Shown here in pieces: positions 16,822-26,308 of a stretch of 64,000 bases of DNA. The notes below the pieces were generated by a model that ran no database searches, was not told the DNA's origin, and saw nothing but the letters and a program-made list of their open reading frames with translations. Made by a program: the position numbers and the translations under genes. This DNA comes from Enteractinococcus fodinae (GTDB taxonomy: Bacteria; Actinomycetota; Actinomycetes; Actinomycetales; Micrococcaceae). The DNA lies in contig NZ_JAVDYJ010000001.1 in assembly GCF_031458395.1 (NCBI RefSeq), positions 558,001 through 622,000 of the forward strand, read 5' to 3'. How positions within the stretch are numbered: position 1 is the first letter of the stretch; every line of letters begins with the position of its first letter.

Positions 16822-19008
16822 CTAGGCCGTCCAATACACGTTCCGATAGCGTGTTTGTGAGGGGTCTAGGTGGATCGGCAGACTGCATGAAGCACGTCCA
16901 TCCGATTCCATGTGCACCTGGAGAAAGCCCTTGTGCACTGAACTATGATGTTGTCGGCACAACAGGACCCCATTTTTGATAGAGGTGACCCCGCCTCGGG
17001 CCCACTCTTCCAGATGGTGCGGTTCGCACCAGCTCGACGGACGGGGACAACCTGGCACCACACAGCCTCGATCTCGAACATGGAGCGCCCTTCGCATCGC
17101 GGCTGAGAAGCTTCGCTGAGCTCGGCCCACGTCCAGGGGCTGTGACGCGCTGCCTAAGATCATCGGGATAATCCGCTGATGGCAGGCTTGCTGCCGTGCT
17201 AGGCCATAATCAATCGTGACACTGCCTGGCGATCCTCTCGGGACCGTGAGCCCGCGCTCCTCCTGCTGAAGTTGATCTAAAATCTTGTCTAATTCAGAGG
17301 TATCCGTGTTTTTCGAAGACGAGGTACCGGGTCTTGCTGTGTTGGGCCCCAATTCGACAAGATCTCGTAAGGATATTTCTACGATGAGGTCCAAATTTGG
17401 TCGCAGTAATTGATACCCGGCGGGCACGTAAGACGAAAGCACATCCTCGGTCCTGGATTCCTCGGCATCGATGGCAGACTCCCCTTCATGCTGAACGGCT
17501 AGCTGATCACCCTTATCAGGCGGGTCGGCCACACCGAGGATATCTGTGAGTACTTCAGAATGCTCGGCGGCTCTTTGTAATGCAGTATCACGCCGACGCT
17601 GTTCTTCAGCGGTGGCATAAGGATCATATGTCTTGTGGAGCATAAGGGCAGCAGACGCGAAGTCCATCAGGGTGTTGAGCCAGCGTTCGGCTTTGGTCTG
17701 CCCGTCGAATAGCTTGCCGATTCCGTAATCGATATCGTCGGGTGTGAGTCGAGGGCTTTTCACCTCCTCGTCCTCGGGATGTCTCGTGCCAGATGTTTCA
17801 GAGGCAGCTTCCGTCGCATGCTTGCAAGTGTTATGTGCCTGCGCCCGCAGTGTCGAGATGACCGAGTCGAGTTTGGTCGAAAACTCTCGGATCGCGGTGA
17901 GCTGCAAGAGTTCCCCTTCGTCGACCACCACCGTGAGTCGGTGAAGGCTGTCTCCAATAGGGGCGTCATAAAAGATACCTTTTTCGTGCTTGATTTGTTC
18001 ATTCGTCAGGGATCTCGTCGGCCCGATCAGCTCATTCGTCACGGCGTCGCTCTGGGCTTTGGCATAGCGCCCAAACGTATGTGAGTTGTTGCGCAGAGCA
18101 TGACGGATGAAATCGCGCTCTTTATGTCGCACCATGTCGTCGGCAGCCGTTTCGTCTCCTCCAGCGCGACGGACCGCTTGCCGAATTTTGGTCAGTTTGT
18201 CCCGGGCAGCTATCGCAGCATCGAACTGGATACGGCCCTGCTCAAGATGGGTGGCTAACTGGGGTGTTGTGGTATGGCTGCGCCGGTATGCCATGTTCGG
18301 CCACATAATCGCGGCAGCGGTAAGCCGTTTGTCCACAGTGGAGTAGGTAAGTTTTAAAGCTGAGGCGACAAAAGATACCGCAGCGGTAAGCGGAGTCTTG
18401 CCCTGGCTGCGGCCAGGTATATCGACCGAACTATCTGATCGGCGCAGTTCCTTTATGAGGTCAGCAGTTGCGCGCACGCACACGACCCCGGAGAGATCGG
18501 AATTTTCCTGTCGGATCTGCGCATACTCAAGCGGCGAGAGTTTCTCTTCGCAAGACCTAAGTTCCTCTTCGGCTTGATGGCCTGATAACCCTGCGGCCTG
18601 CCCGGCTGGTTCTGGCGGGGTCTTCTTCGCTGCCGATTCGTCATAACTTACCTCGTGCGGTTTCATATCGGAGAATAGCTCTGAGGGATTCGAGGTTGTC
18701 AGTAGGTGTTTTTCCTGCAAAATGAGTCTGGTTTGTAGTGCTTGGATTTCAGCAAGCGTCAGGGTTGCTAATTGCGGCCCGAACTGACGTTCGATGGCAG
18801 TGTGGGCGGCAATCATGACTGGCGATATGTGCTGACTGACTGGTAACTGGTCCTCGAGCGAGACGACCTGATCGTCAGCAGAAGGATGGCCCGTATTGAG
18901 ACTTGCCCCGTCGTCGACTAGGGTTTCGGCCACGAGATTTGTGCTTCGTGGTATCGCGGGATCGGTCGCGGGAGGAGAAGGCGCTGTGGGTTGTGCTGCT
19001 TCACTCAT
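16822..19008 (-). CDS. DUF222 / HNH endonuclease-signature protein (13E12-repeat type)
   Basis: A 728-residue protein with a strong GGAGGTG ribosome binding site 8 bp before the ATG at 19008. A long Ser/Pro/Glu-rich N-terminus is followed by a DUF222-like helical region, and a C-terminal HNH nuclease fold with GCVVPGCP, the catalytic CEPHHLEEW and LCRQHHSSVH. Proteins of this type occur in multiple copies in actinobacterial genomes and are thought to be mobile or selfish; the substrate is unknown. An open frame continues upstream to 19227 without a ribosome binding site. It is convergent with the sirtuin gene, with only 4 bp between them. Confidence 0.82.
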   Translation of the reverse strand: MSEAAQPTAPSPPATDPAIPRSTNLVAETLVDDGASLNTGHPSADDQVVSLEDQLPVSQHISPVMIAAHTAIERQFGPQLATLTLAEIQALQTRLILQEKHLLTTSNPSELFSDMKPHEVSYDESAAKKTPPEPAGQAAGLSGHQAEEELRSCEEKLSPLEYAQIRQENSDLSGVVCVRATADLIKELRRSDSSVDIPGRSQGKTPLTAAVSFVASALKLTYSTVDKRLTAAAIMWPNMAYRRSHTTTPQLATHLEQGRIQFDAAIAARDKLTKIRQAVRRAGGDETAADDMVRHKERDFIRHALRNNSHTFGRYAKAQSDAVTNELIGPTRSLTNEQIKHEKGIFYDAPIGDSLHRLTVVVDEGELLQLTAIREFSTKLDSVISTLRAQAHNTCKHATEAASETSGTRHPEDEEVKSPRLTPDDIDYGIGKLFDGQTKAERWLNTLMDFASAALMLHKTYDPYATAEEQRRRDTALQRAAEHSEVLTDILGVADPPDKGDQLAVQHEGESAIDAEESRTEDVLSSYVPAGYQLLRPNLDLIVEISLRDLVELGPNTARPGTSSSKNTDTSELDKILDQLQQEERGLTVPRGSPGSVTIDYGLARQQACHQRIIPMILGSASQPLDVGRAQRSFSAAMRRALHVRDRGCVVPGCPRPSSWCEPHHLEEWARGGVTSIKNGVLLCRQHHSSVHKGFLQVHMESDGRASCSLPIHLDPSQTRYRNVYWTA

Positions 19009-19240
19009 TCCTAACACCTCCTTCGAAACCGATGCTGCTATTCTCGCGGACAAGTGAAGCGCTAGCTGCGCTGGGGTGATGCATGGGGAGAACTTGAGGA
19101 AGGCTGCCAGGACTGTGGATACTGTGGCCTGGCTAGCCTGCACGTGATAAAACACCTGCGGCAATCCTGTTCCGCCCGCATTGTCTGGGTAAACTGAGCT
19201 AGACCCCCTGTGGAGCAGGCCACGCAAGGAAAGGCGAACC

Positions 19241-20854
19241 GTGACCAGATCTAGCCCAACAGCAACACCAACTTCCGCGGCCAGTTACGAGAACCTCACA
19301 CCCTTGGCCTTCTTGGGCCGCACCGCCGGAACTTTTCCGGATCGAGAAGCTGTCGTCTACGGGAACCGCCGCAGCACATATGCCCAGTTTGAAGATGAAG
19401 TGCAGAAACTCGCTCGCACGCTTGCGCGGTCAGTTCAGCCCGGCCAGGTCGTGAGTTTTGTTGCGCCAAACATCCCAGAGATGCTCGTTGCGCACTATGC
19501 AGTGCCCCTCATCGGTGCAATCCTCAACCCGCTGAACCCGCGTCTGGCGGGACGCGAGTTCAGCTATATCTTTGAACACTCCGAGACGCAGATCGTCTTT
19601 GTGGATTCCGAGGTCGCCTCCGTCGTGGCAGATGCCGCGGCCGGTTTAGAGAACCCGCCGGCGGTGATAGAGCTTGTCGATGACCAATTTGGTCCATCTC
19701 CCACGGGGCACTTGCCAACCTACAGCGACTTCCTGGCAGCAGCTCCAGAACAGACCGCAGACAACACCTACACCTACAATGTCGCCGATGAGCTGTCTGC
19801 CATTACTCTCAACTACACCTCCGGGACCACGGGCCCACCAAAGGGTGTGCTCTATACCCACCGTGGGGCATATCTTTCCGCTCAGGCGAACGCACAGCAC
19901 TACCAACTCGACGGCGACTCCAAGTACCTCTGGACTCTGCCAATGTTCCACTGCAATGGTTGGACCATGACGTGGGGAACGACCGCTACCGCCTCCACCC
20001 ATGTGTGTCTTCGGGCGGTACGCCAGGACGCAATTTGGGACGCTTTTGAACACGAAAACATCTCTCATCTGTGCGGAGCTCCGATTGTGGCGGCCTCGAT
20101 CATCGATTCCGAACGGGCTCGGCCGCTGGACCGCCCGGTCCGTTTGGTGACCGCAGCATCAGCGCCCCCGCCATCGGTCATTGAAGGGTTAGAAGGCTTG
20201 GGTATCACCCCGGTGCACGTATACGGGCTGACCGAAACCTATGGCCCGGCAACCATTAATGAACCGCAGGATCACTGGTCGGAACTGACCAGCACCCAAC
20301 GGGCACGGTTGCTGGCCCGCCAGGGTGTACCCATGTTGCAAAACGCCCAGGTCGCCATCGTAGATCCAACCGGCAAGCAACTGCCCGCTGATGGGGAATC
20401 TCAAGGCGAGGTCGTCATCCGTGGGAACGGGGTAATGGCCGGATATCACAATAATCCAGAAGCCACCGCCGAAGCGTTCGCGGGAGGTTGGTTCCACACC
20501 GGAGACATCGGTGTACAACACCCCGACGGTTACATTCAGCTCATGGATCGCCTCAAAGACATCATCATCTCGGGTGGAGAAAACATTTCCTCCATCGAGA
20601 TAGAAGGAGTTCTGCATGCCCATCCTGCGGTTTCCGATGCGGCAGTCATTGGTGTCGCAGACGAACGGTGGGGTGAACGCCCCGTCGCCTACGTAGTGGT
20701 CAACGAAGAGGTCTCAACCGATGAGCTCCGCGAACACTGCCGCGCCTCACTGGCCGGTTTTAAGGTCCCCGATGCGTTCCATCTGATCAGTGAACTACCC
20801 AGATCCTCGACGGGCAAGATCCGGAAAACTGAGCTCCGCGACATAGCCGACTAG
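19241..20854 (+). CDS. Acyl-CoA synthetase (AMP-forming, AlkK-like)
   Basis: An ANL-superfamily ligase that activates a fatty or related acid to its CoA thioester through an acyl-AMP intermediate. In 537 residues it has the phosphate loop YTSGTTGPPKGV, the adenine motif YGLTETYGP, the hinge region WFHTGDIG...DRLKDIIISGGENIS, and the catalytic lysine in STGKIRKTEL near the C-terminus. The GTG start at 19241 follows AAGGAAAGG. The closest character is medium/long-chain AlkK-type; the chain length is not predictable. The neighbouring enoyl-CoA hydratase on the other strand suggests a fatty-acid catabolic context. Confidence 0.88.
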   Translation: MTRSSPTATPTSAASYENLTPLAFLGRTAGTFPDREAVVYGNRRSTYAQFEDEVQKLARTLARSVQPGQVVSFVAPNIPEMLVAHYAVPLIGAILNPLNPRLAGREFSYIFEHSETQIVFVDSEVASVVADAAAGLENPPAVIELVDDQFGPSPTGHLPTYSDFLAAAPEQTADNTYTYNVADELSAITLNYTSGTTGPPKGVLYTHRGAYLSAQANAQHYQLDGDSKYLWTLPMFHCNGWTMTWGTTATASTHVCLRAVRQDAIWDAFEHENISHLCGAPIVAASIIDSERARPLDRPVRLVTAASAPPPSVIEGLEGLGITPVHVYGLTETYGPATINEPQDHWSELTSTQRARLLARQGVPMLQNAQVAIVDPTGKQLPADGESQGEVVIRGNGVMAGYHNNPEATAEAFAGGWFHTGDIGVQHPDGYIQLMDRLKDIIISGGENISSIEIEGVLHAHPAVSDAAVIGVADERWGERPVAYVVVNEEVSTDELREHCRASLAGFKVPDAFHLISELPRSSTGKIRKTELRDIAD

Positions 20855-20875
20855 TCTCGGGCGCCGGATGCGGTC

Positions 20876-21655
20876 TTACTGATCGTGATGTTGCCAAACT
20901 GGGTCGCGCTTTTCTAAAAACGCGCCGATCCCTTCCTGGGCGTCGGGCATCACCGCGTTGCGAGTCATGACCTCAGACATTTTCTCGTACGCCTCGGCGA
21001 CGGGGAGATTGAGCTGGTCATAAAATGCCCGCTTGCCGAGACTGACGGTTGCAGCGGACGCATGCGCTACGCGTGTGGCCAACGTCGACACGGCCTCGTC
21101 AAGCTCGTCATCGGGCACTACATCTGAGACCAGACCTGCGGCGGCAGCTTCGTCGGCGGTAATGGGGTCGCCGGTCAGTAGCATGCGCATGGCCACTTTC
21201 TGCGGTACCGCACGGCTCAACGCGACCATTGGTGTGGAACAGAACAATCCGATGCGCACACCTGGTGTGGCAAAACGCGCCGATTGACTCGCGACTGCCA
21301 AATCGCAGGTAGCCACCAGCTGACATCCCGCGGCGGTGGCGAGCCCATGGACCTTGGCAATGACCGGTTGGGCGATACGTTGAAGGGTGAGCATCAGCTC
21401 CGTACAGGTTTCAAAAATCTGGCGCTGTTGTGTCTCGTCGGCGCCGCGAACCTCGCTGAGATCGTGGCCGGCTGAGAACACCTTGCCCTGCGAGGCCAAC
21501 ACCACGACGTGGATGTCCTGACGCTTCCCAATCTCGGTCATCGCGGCATTGAGTTGTTGCATCGCCGCTACTGACAGGGCCCCCATTTTGCCGGGGTTGC
21601 ACAGCGTGACCGTCGCGATCGCATCGTGCACGGACACTTCAACAAGCTCAGACAT
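20876..21655 (-). CDS. Enoyl-CoA hydratase/isomerase family protein
   Basis: A crotonase-fold protein of 259 residues from the ATG at 21655, which has an AAGGAG site; the frame is open to GTG 21694 but without support. The oxyanion-hole elements are FSAGHDLSEV and the segment KVHGLATAAGCQLVATCDLAV. At the position where classical hydratases carry a catalytic Glu, the sequence reads LFCSTPMVALSR, so the active site differs from FadB-like hydratases. It is close to the subgroup annotated as ECHDC3-like. It is convergent with the acyl-CoA synthetase gene. Confidence 0.85.
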   Translation of the reverse strand: MSELVEVSVHDAIATVTLCNPGKMGALSVAAMQQLNAAMTEIGKRQDIHVVVLASQGKVFSAGHDLSEVRGADETQQRQIFETCTELMLTLQRIAQPVIAKVHGLATAAGCQLVATCDLAVASQSARFATPGVRIGLFCSTPMVALSRAVPQKVAMRMLLTGDPITADEAAAAGLVSDVVPDDELDEAVSTLATRVAHASAATVSLGKRAFYDQLNLPVAEAYEKMSEVMTRNAVMPDAQEGIGAFLEKRDPVWQHHDQ

Positions 21656-21783
21656 TGCTGCTCCTTCTCGCAGGGAGTGTGCAGCACAGCACACTAACTG
21701 CGTTCAGCCTACGCAATGCGGTCAATGAGGTGAAGCGCCCAGGACCAGCTTGTGGAAAACCCACACGCCCTAAATCCCCGTCG

Positions 21784-22923
21784 CTATTGGGCGTAGGATC
21801 CGTGCAGTAGCACGCCTCCACCGTCGACGCCTTTGGCACCTTGGATAAAGTCGTGCCCGGCCTCGGCCGCGTCATCGGTCAGTGCCCCGACGGTGCCGAT
21901 CTGCCAGGATTTCATGTCATGACTGTTGAGCCATTGCAGCGCGGCCTTCGCGGCTTCGGGAGCGACCACAGCGACCATGCCGACACCCAAATTCAAGGTG
22001 CGCTCGAGGTCTGGCTGGGGGACCTTCCCGGCTTCAGCTAACACCGAGAACACCGCGGGCAAAGACCAGGTCGAGCGGTCGATGGTCGCCATGGTGCCCC
22101 GGGGGAGGACCCGGGCAAGGTTCGCCGCCAGGCCTCCGCCGGTGATATGCGAGAAGCCGCGCAGCGCAAAATTGTCGTCGCCGTTGAGCTCGTCAATCAA
22201 GTTCAGACACGTCTGAGCATAGATCCGGGTCGGTTCCAGCAGCTCTTCGCCCAGGGTCCGCCCGAATTCGTCGATGTGGTCGTCCCAGTTCCAGCCCTGA
22301 GCTGCGACGATGGAGCGTAATAGCGAGTACCCATTGGAGTGCACGCCCGAGGATTCCATCGCAATTACGACGTCACCCTCGCGGACCCGTTCGGGGCCCA
22401 GAATTTTTCCGCCCTCGACCACCCCGGTGACCGCTCCGGCCACATCGTATTCATCTGGTGCTAACAGTCCCGGGTGCTCGGCGGTTTCGCCACCGATCAG
22501 GGCTGTATCGGCCAGTTTGCACCCGGTGGCAATGCCCCGCACGATATCGGCGATCCGCTCGGGCACGACCTTCCCGGTGGCAATGTAGTCGGTCATAAAC
22601 AATGGTTTGGCCCCGACGACGACGATGTCATCCACCACCATACCCACCAGATCTTGGCCGATGGTGTCGTGGATGTCCATGGCCTGGGCAATCGCGACTT
22701 TCGTCCCCACCCCGTCGGTCGAGGTTGTCAGCACCGGACGACGGTAGCTGGTTAGCGGGGTGGCATCCCACATCCCGGCAAAGCCGCCGAAGCCGCCCAG
22801 CACGCGGTTGCTGTGCGTCGCGGTGACCGCCGATTTCATCAGTTCTACGGCGTCGTCTCCGGCTTCAACATCCACCCCGGAGGTTGCGTAGGTGATGGGT
22901 TGGGAGATGTCTTTGTCAGTCAC
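21784..22923 (-). CDS. purM: Phosphoribosylformylglycinamidine cyclo-ligase (AIR synthetase)
   Basis: PurM closes the imidazole ring to give AIR, using ATP. It has 379 residues from the GTG at 22923, which follows an AGGAAG site inside the end of purF. The N-terminal YATSGVDVEAGDDAVELMK and the ATP-binding STDGVGTKV and GLVxxHITGGG-like (GFSHITGGGLAANLARVLP) elements are present. The purF stop is one base upstream, so the two genes are coupled. An open frame upstream to 23103 runs over purF and is rejected. Confidence 0.96.
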   Translation of the reverse strand: MTDKDISQPITYATSGVDVEAGDDAVELMKSAVTATHSNRVLGGFGGFAGMWDATPLTSYRRPVLTTSTDGVGTKVAIAQAMDIHDTIGQDLVGMVVDDIVVVGAKPLFMTDYIATGKVVPERIADIVRGIATGCKLADTALIGGETAEHPGLLAPDEYDVAGAVTGVVEGGKILGPERVREGDVVIAMESSGVHSNGYSLLRSIVAAQGWNWDDHIDEFGRTLGEELLEPTRIYAQTCLNLIDELNGDDNFALRGFSHITGGGLAANLARVLPRGTMATIDRSTWSLPAVFSVLAEAGKVPQPDLERTLNLGVGMVAVVAPEAAKAALQWLNSHDMKSWQIGTVGALTDDAAEAGHDFIQGAKGVDGGGVLLHGSYAQ

Positions 22924-22924
22924 G

Positions 22925-24346
22925 TTACTTCCTGTCTGTATGCAGCTGCGGTACATCGGTGGGGTAGTTGCCGGAGAAACATGCCGTGCACAGGGTGTCG
23001 GCGTCCTGTTCGGTCGCGGCGATGGTGCCTTCCAGCGAAATGTACGCCAGAGAATCGGCCTCGACGTGTGCCCGGATTTCTTCGATGCCGGCACCATTGG
23101 CAATCAACTCGGCGCGCGTAGCGAAATCAATGCCATAAAAGCACGGCCACTTCACCGGAGGCGACGAAATCTTCACGTGCACTTCACGTGCCCCGGCGGC
23201 CCGCAACATCGCTACGACCTGACGTTGGGTATTGCCGCGCACAATCGAGTCGTCAACGACGATGACGGATTTGCCCGCGACCACCGAGGGTTGCACATTG
23301 AGCTTGAGCCGGATGCCTAGCTGCCGCAGCGTTTGTGAGGGCTGGATAAAGGTTCGGCCCACATAAGAGTTCTTGACGAAACCGGTGCCGAACGGGATGC
23401 CGGACTCTTCGGCGTATCCGATAGCCGCCGGCGTGCCAGAATCTGGTACCGGGATGACCACATCAGCATCAGCCGTATTTTCTCGCGCTAACTGGCGGCC
23501 CATTTCTAGGCGCGACTCGTACACACTGCGGCCGTTAATTGCCGCATCAGGGCGGGCGACGTAGACGTATTCGAAAATACAGCGTGCTAACTGCGACGGG
23601 GCGAACCGTGTCGAACGCACACCGTCCTGGTCAATTGCCAACATTTCGCCGGGTGCGACTTCGCGAATAAACGTTGCCCCCACGGTGGCGAGTGCGGCCT
23701 GTTCGGAGGCCACGACCCAACCGCTTGAGAGGCGACCGAGCACCAGCGGACGGAACCCGTGACGGTCGCGCACCGCGTACAACGTGGTTTCGGTCATCAT
23801 CGCGATCGAAAACGCGCCTTCTAATAACCCGAAGACCTCGGTGGCGGTCTCTTCCAGCGAGTCACCATCTTGGCCGTGCAGCAACGTGGTGATCAGGGCG
23901 GTATCGGAGTTGTTCCCCTGGGCGAGTTCGCCCGAGTCCACTTCGCCGAAGCGCTGCGTGATGAGCGCTTTGATCTCTTCGCGATTGGTGAGCTCACCAT
24001 TGATACCCACAGCCACGGTGCCACCGGCAGTCGTCGCGCCCAGGGTGGGTTGGGCGAAACGCCAGTCCTTTGCACCGTGCGATCCGTAGCGGCAGTGACC
24101 AATCGCAATGTGACCCGTCAGTGACGATAACGTGGCCTCATCAAAGACCTGAGAGACCAACCCGACATCCTTGTACACGGAGATCCGGTCGCCGGCCGAG
24201 GCCGCGATACCTGCGGCTTCTTGACCGCGGTGTTGGAGGGAATATAACCCGTAATAGGTTAGTTTGGAGACTTCTTCTCCGGGCGCCCATACGCCGAACA
24301 CCCCGCAGGCATCCTGAGGGGCGTTTTCAATGTGCTGTTCGAGCAT
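22925..24346 (-). CDS. purF: Amidophosphoribosyltransferase
   Basis: PurF makes phosphoribosylamine from PRPP and glutamine, the committed step of purine synthesis. In 473 residues an N-terminal Ntn glutaminase has its nucleophile at Cys14 (DACGVFGV) after a 13-residue propeptide. The PRPP site VIVVDDSIVRGNT and a C-terminal CTACFSGNYP mark the Bacillus-type, iron-sulphur-containing, autoprocessed form. It is transcribed with purM and probably follows the small membrane protein gene 3 bp upstream. Confidence 0.97.
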   Translation of the reverse strand: MLEQHIENAPQDACGVFGVWAPGEEVSKLTYYGLYSLQHRGQEAAGIAASAGDRISVYKDVGLVSQVFDEATLSSLTGHIAIGHCRYGSHGAKDWRFAQPTLGATTAGGTVAVGINGELTNREEIKALITQRFGEVDSGELAQGNNSDTALITTLLHGQDGDSLEETATEVFGLLEGAFSIAMMTETTLYAVRDRHGFRPLVLGRLSSGWVVASEQAALATVGATFIREVAPGEMLAIDQDGVRSTRFAPSQLARCIFEYVYVARPDAAINGRSVYESRLEMGRQLARENTADADVVIPVPDSGTPAAIGYAEESGIPFGTGFVKNSYVGRTFIQPSQTLRQLGIRLKLNVQPSVVAGKSVIVVDDSIVRGNTQRQVVAMLRAAGAREVHVKISSPPVKWPCFYGIDFATRAELIANGAGIEEIRAHVEADSLAYISLEGTIAATEQDADTLCTACFSGNYPTDVPQLHTDRK

Positions 24347-24349
24347 GTG

Positions 24350-24811
24350 TCATTTCCGGTTAGAGGATTTTTTGGTTTTCCCGGCAGCTTTGGCTTCGGC
24401 CTGGCGAGCGCGATACGCCTCATCGGCGCGCAGACGTTGCTGCGAGAGCGTCCACTCGCTGTAGTCGTCTTCGGTCAGCACCACATCAGCTGCTGAAGGG
24501 TCCTCGGTGCGACGAGCATAGAGGGTTTCGGTACTGCGCTTAGAGCGTCGATCCATCAGCAACCACACCAGGGAGGCTACGGCCAGACCGACGATGGCGA
24601 AAATGGCCGCCATAAAACCGAGCGTTTGAGACTGTGAATAACCCTCAATGGGCCCCATCAGCGGCACAATGAAACAGGCGATGACGAAGCCCAGTACCGC
24701 GCCGGTCGCTAAAAAGGGCCCAATTTTTGGGGCACGACGGTATACCATCTGCTGGGGAGTTTCTGCGGCATCTGCCGAATCAGAAGGATCTTCAAGTCTG
24801 CTGTCAGCCAT
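24350..24811 (-). CDS. Two-helix membrane protein next to purF
   Basis: A 153-residue protein with two membrane segments (about residues 31-52 and 65-85: GPFLATGAVLGFVIACFIV and LGFMAAIFAIVGLAVASLVW) and a basic, Ala/Lys-rich cytosolic C-terminus ending KKSSNRK. The ATG at 24811 has a GAGGAC site. No known functional domain is recognised. It lies 3 bp upstream of purF, so the two are probably co-transcribed. Confidence 0.75.
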   Translation of the reverse strand: MADSRLEDPSDSADAAETPQQMVYRRAPKIGPFLATGAVLGFVIACFIVPLMGPIEGYSQSQTLGFMAAIFAIVGLAVASLVWLLMDRRSKRSTETLYARRTEDPSAADVVLTEDDYSEWTLSQQRLRADEAYRARQAEAKAAGKTKKSSNRK

Positions 24812-24866
24812 AGTGTCCTCATTCTAGCGCCTGGCGCCGGGTGCTCGCGGCAATCTCGTGTTTCGG

Positions 24867-25241
24867 TCAGCCACGTTCCAGTTTGACCAATGGGAAGAAC
24901 TCAGACAAATTTGTTCGCTGCCCGGATGCCTGCACCGTGCCCTCAGCTACCGCCGTATCCCAGGTCTGCTGCCCTGTGACCAACGCTAACCAAGTGGCGG
25001 CATCGGTTTCGACCACCGACGGTGGGGTGCCGCGGGTGTGGGTCGTGCCTTCAATGATCTGGGTAGCACCATATGGCGGGACGCGCACCTCGACGGAACG
25101 CCCCGGGGCCAGCACGGCTAATTCCTCCAGGGAATAGCGCACCGCGGTCGCCCGTACACTGCGGCCCACGCCCTTCGGGTCAGCGGCCCATTGCCGAACC
25201 GCCGCAACGCCGTCGGTGACCTGAATTTTTCGTCGCGCCAT
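24867..25241 (-). CDS. Sterol-carrier-protein-like small protein
   Basis: A 124-residue protein resembling the bacterial SCP-like family represented by Rv0807, which also neighbours purF in Mycobacterium. Features are the N-terminal AAVRQWAADP, the beta-strand region RSVEVRVPPYGATQII and WLALVTG followed by an amphipathic C-terminus (VQASGQRTNLSEFFPL). A lipid- or ligand-binding role is assumed from the fold only. It lies on the minus strand between asparaginase and the purF operon. Confidence 0.75.
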   Translation of the reverse strand: MARRKIQVTDGVAAVRQWAADPKGVGRSVRATAVRYSLEELAVLAPGRSVEVRVPPYGATQIIEGTTHTRGTPPSVVETDAATWLALVTGQQTWDTAVAEGTVQASGQRTNLSEFFPLVKLERG

Positions 25242-25278
25242 GCGTGGTTTCCCTTCTTCCGTAGGTTTGCCCTTGAGG

Positions 25279-26301
25279 TTAACCTAGTAGGCGCAGCACA
25301 TCCGGGGCGACTTTGATACCGCCGACCGGCTGGTTGCCGCCGTAGATCGGAGGCACGATGCGGTCAATGACGCCGCTCATGGCCTCCAGCGACAGGGCCT
25401 CCGGGGCGAAGTTGGCGAGCAATACGAGTGCTACCAAGTGCGTGGCCCGGTGGGTTGAATCGATCATCGACACGGCCACCGCGGTGCCATCCGGGGCGGC
25501 TAGCCCGACAATCCCGTCCGCCCCGGTTTTGACCAACAGCCCTAAAGATTCCAAGATGACGGTATCGGGGCGATGCTGGCCCTGGACGGCTTCGGGGTAG
25601 TCCAGCATGGCTCGGGCGACCGTGGCGGCTGGTAGTTCAGCGCTTCGGTCTTCCACCGCACGGCCCAGGGCGCTAAAACCGCGGGCTAATGCTGCCAAAG
25701 ACATCACCGGGGTCGGCGCACCGCACCCGTCAATACCGATGTGGTTGATCGAGGTCGCACAGTATTGTTCTAATACCCGAATGGTTTCGACCTGGACCGG
25801 TGCGTCCGCGTCCAGATAGTTGGCAGGAGCTGTTCCCGAAGCAACCGTGGCAGCCAGAAAGCCGGCGTGTTTCCCCGAGCAATTATGCGCCAGCGCGGAC
25901 CGCTCCAAGGGCAACGGCGCCACTTCCAGGGCGGCCTTGGCCACTTGGGATGCCGAAGCGGGATACACGGCCGGACAGGCCAGAGCGTCAGGTTGTAATC
26001 CGGCGTTCGATAACACCTCGGTCGCGAGCCGTTGGTGCCAGACGGTGCCCATGTGCGAGCCTGCCGCCAACGCCAGCCCAGGGCCGGTCAGCTCGGCACC
26101 ACAGCGCAACGAAGCGATCGCCTGGAAGGGTTTCAGCGCCGACCTCGGGTACACCCCGGCTGCGGGATCACCGACTGCGGCCAATTGCACACCGTCGGAA
26201 TTTACCACGACGGCAGAACCAAAAAACCGGTTTTCCACAAACCCGTTGCGGGTGGCCGTGGCCAGTTGTGCCACGTCCGCGGCACGAATCGGGTCAGGCA
26301 T
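25279..26301 (-). CDS. L-asparaginase II family protein
   Basis: A 340-residue member of the asparaginase-II family (Rhizobium AnsA-like, PF06089), hydrolysing asparagine or a related amide. Motifs include YPRSALKPFQAI near the N-terminus, ALAAGSHMG, and LAHNCSGKHAGFL, which carries the Ser and Lys thought to act in catalysis in this family. The ATG at 26301 has an AGGAG site; the upstream open frame to 26448 overlaps the next gene. It is likely co-transcribed with the small membrane protein gene at 26309-26551. Confidence 0.88.
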   Translation of the reverse strand: MPDPIRAADVAQLATATRNGFVENRFFGSAVVVNSDGVQLAAVGDPAAGVYPRSALKPFQAIASLRCGAELTGPGLALAAGSHMGTVWHQRLATEVLSNAGLQPDALACPAVYPASASQVAKAALEVAPLPLERSALAHNCSGKHAGFLAATVASGTAPANYLDADAPVQVETIRVLEQYCATSINHIGIDGCGAPTPVMSLAALARGFSALGRAVEDRSAELPAATVARAMLDYPEAVQGQHRPDTVILESLGLLVKTGADGIVGLAAPDGTAVAVSMIDSTHRATHLVALVLLANFAPEALSLEAMSGVIDRIVPPIYGGNQPVGGIKVAPDVLRLLG

Positions 26302-26308
26302 CAGTCTC

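Noticed and set aside
19009-19227. 73-codon extension of the HNH protein
   Set aside because: ATG 19008 has a near-perfect GGAGGTG site and the upstream frame has none.
22924-23103. 60-codon extension of purM
   Set aside because: It lies wholly within purF in another frame; GTG 22923 begins with the conserved PurM N-terminus.
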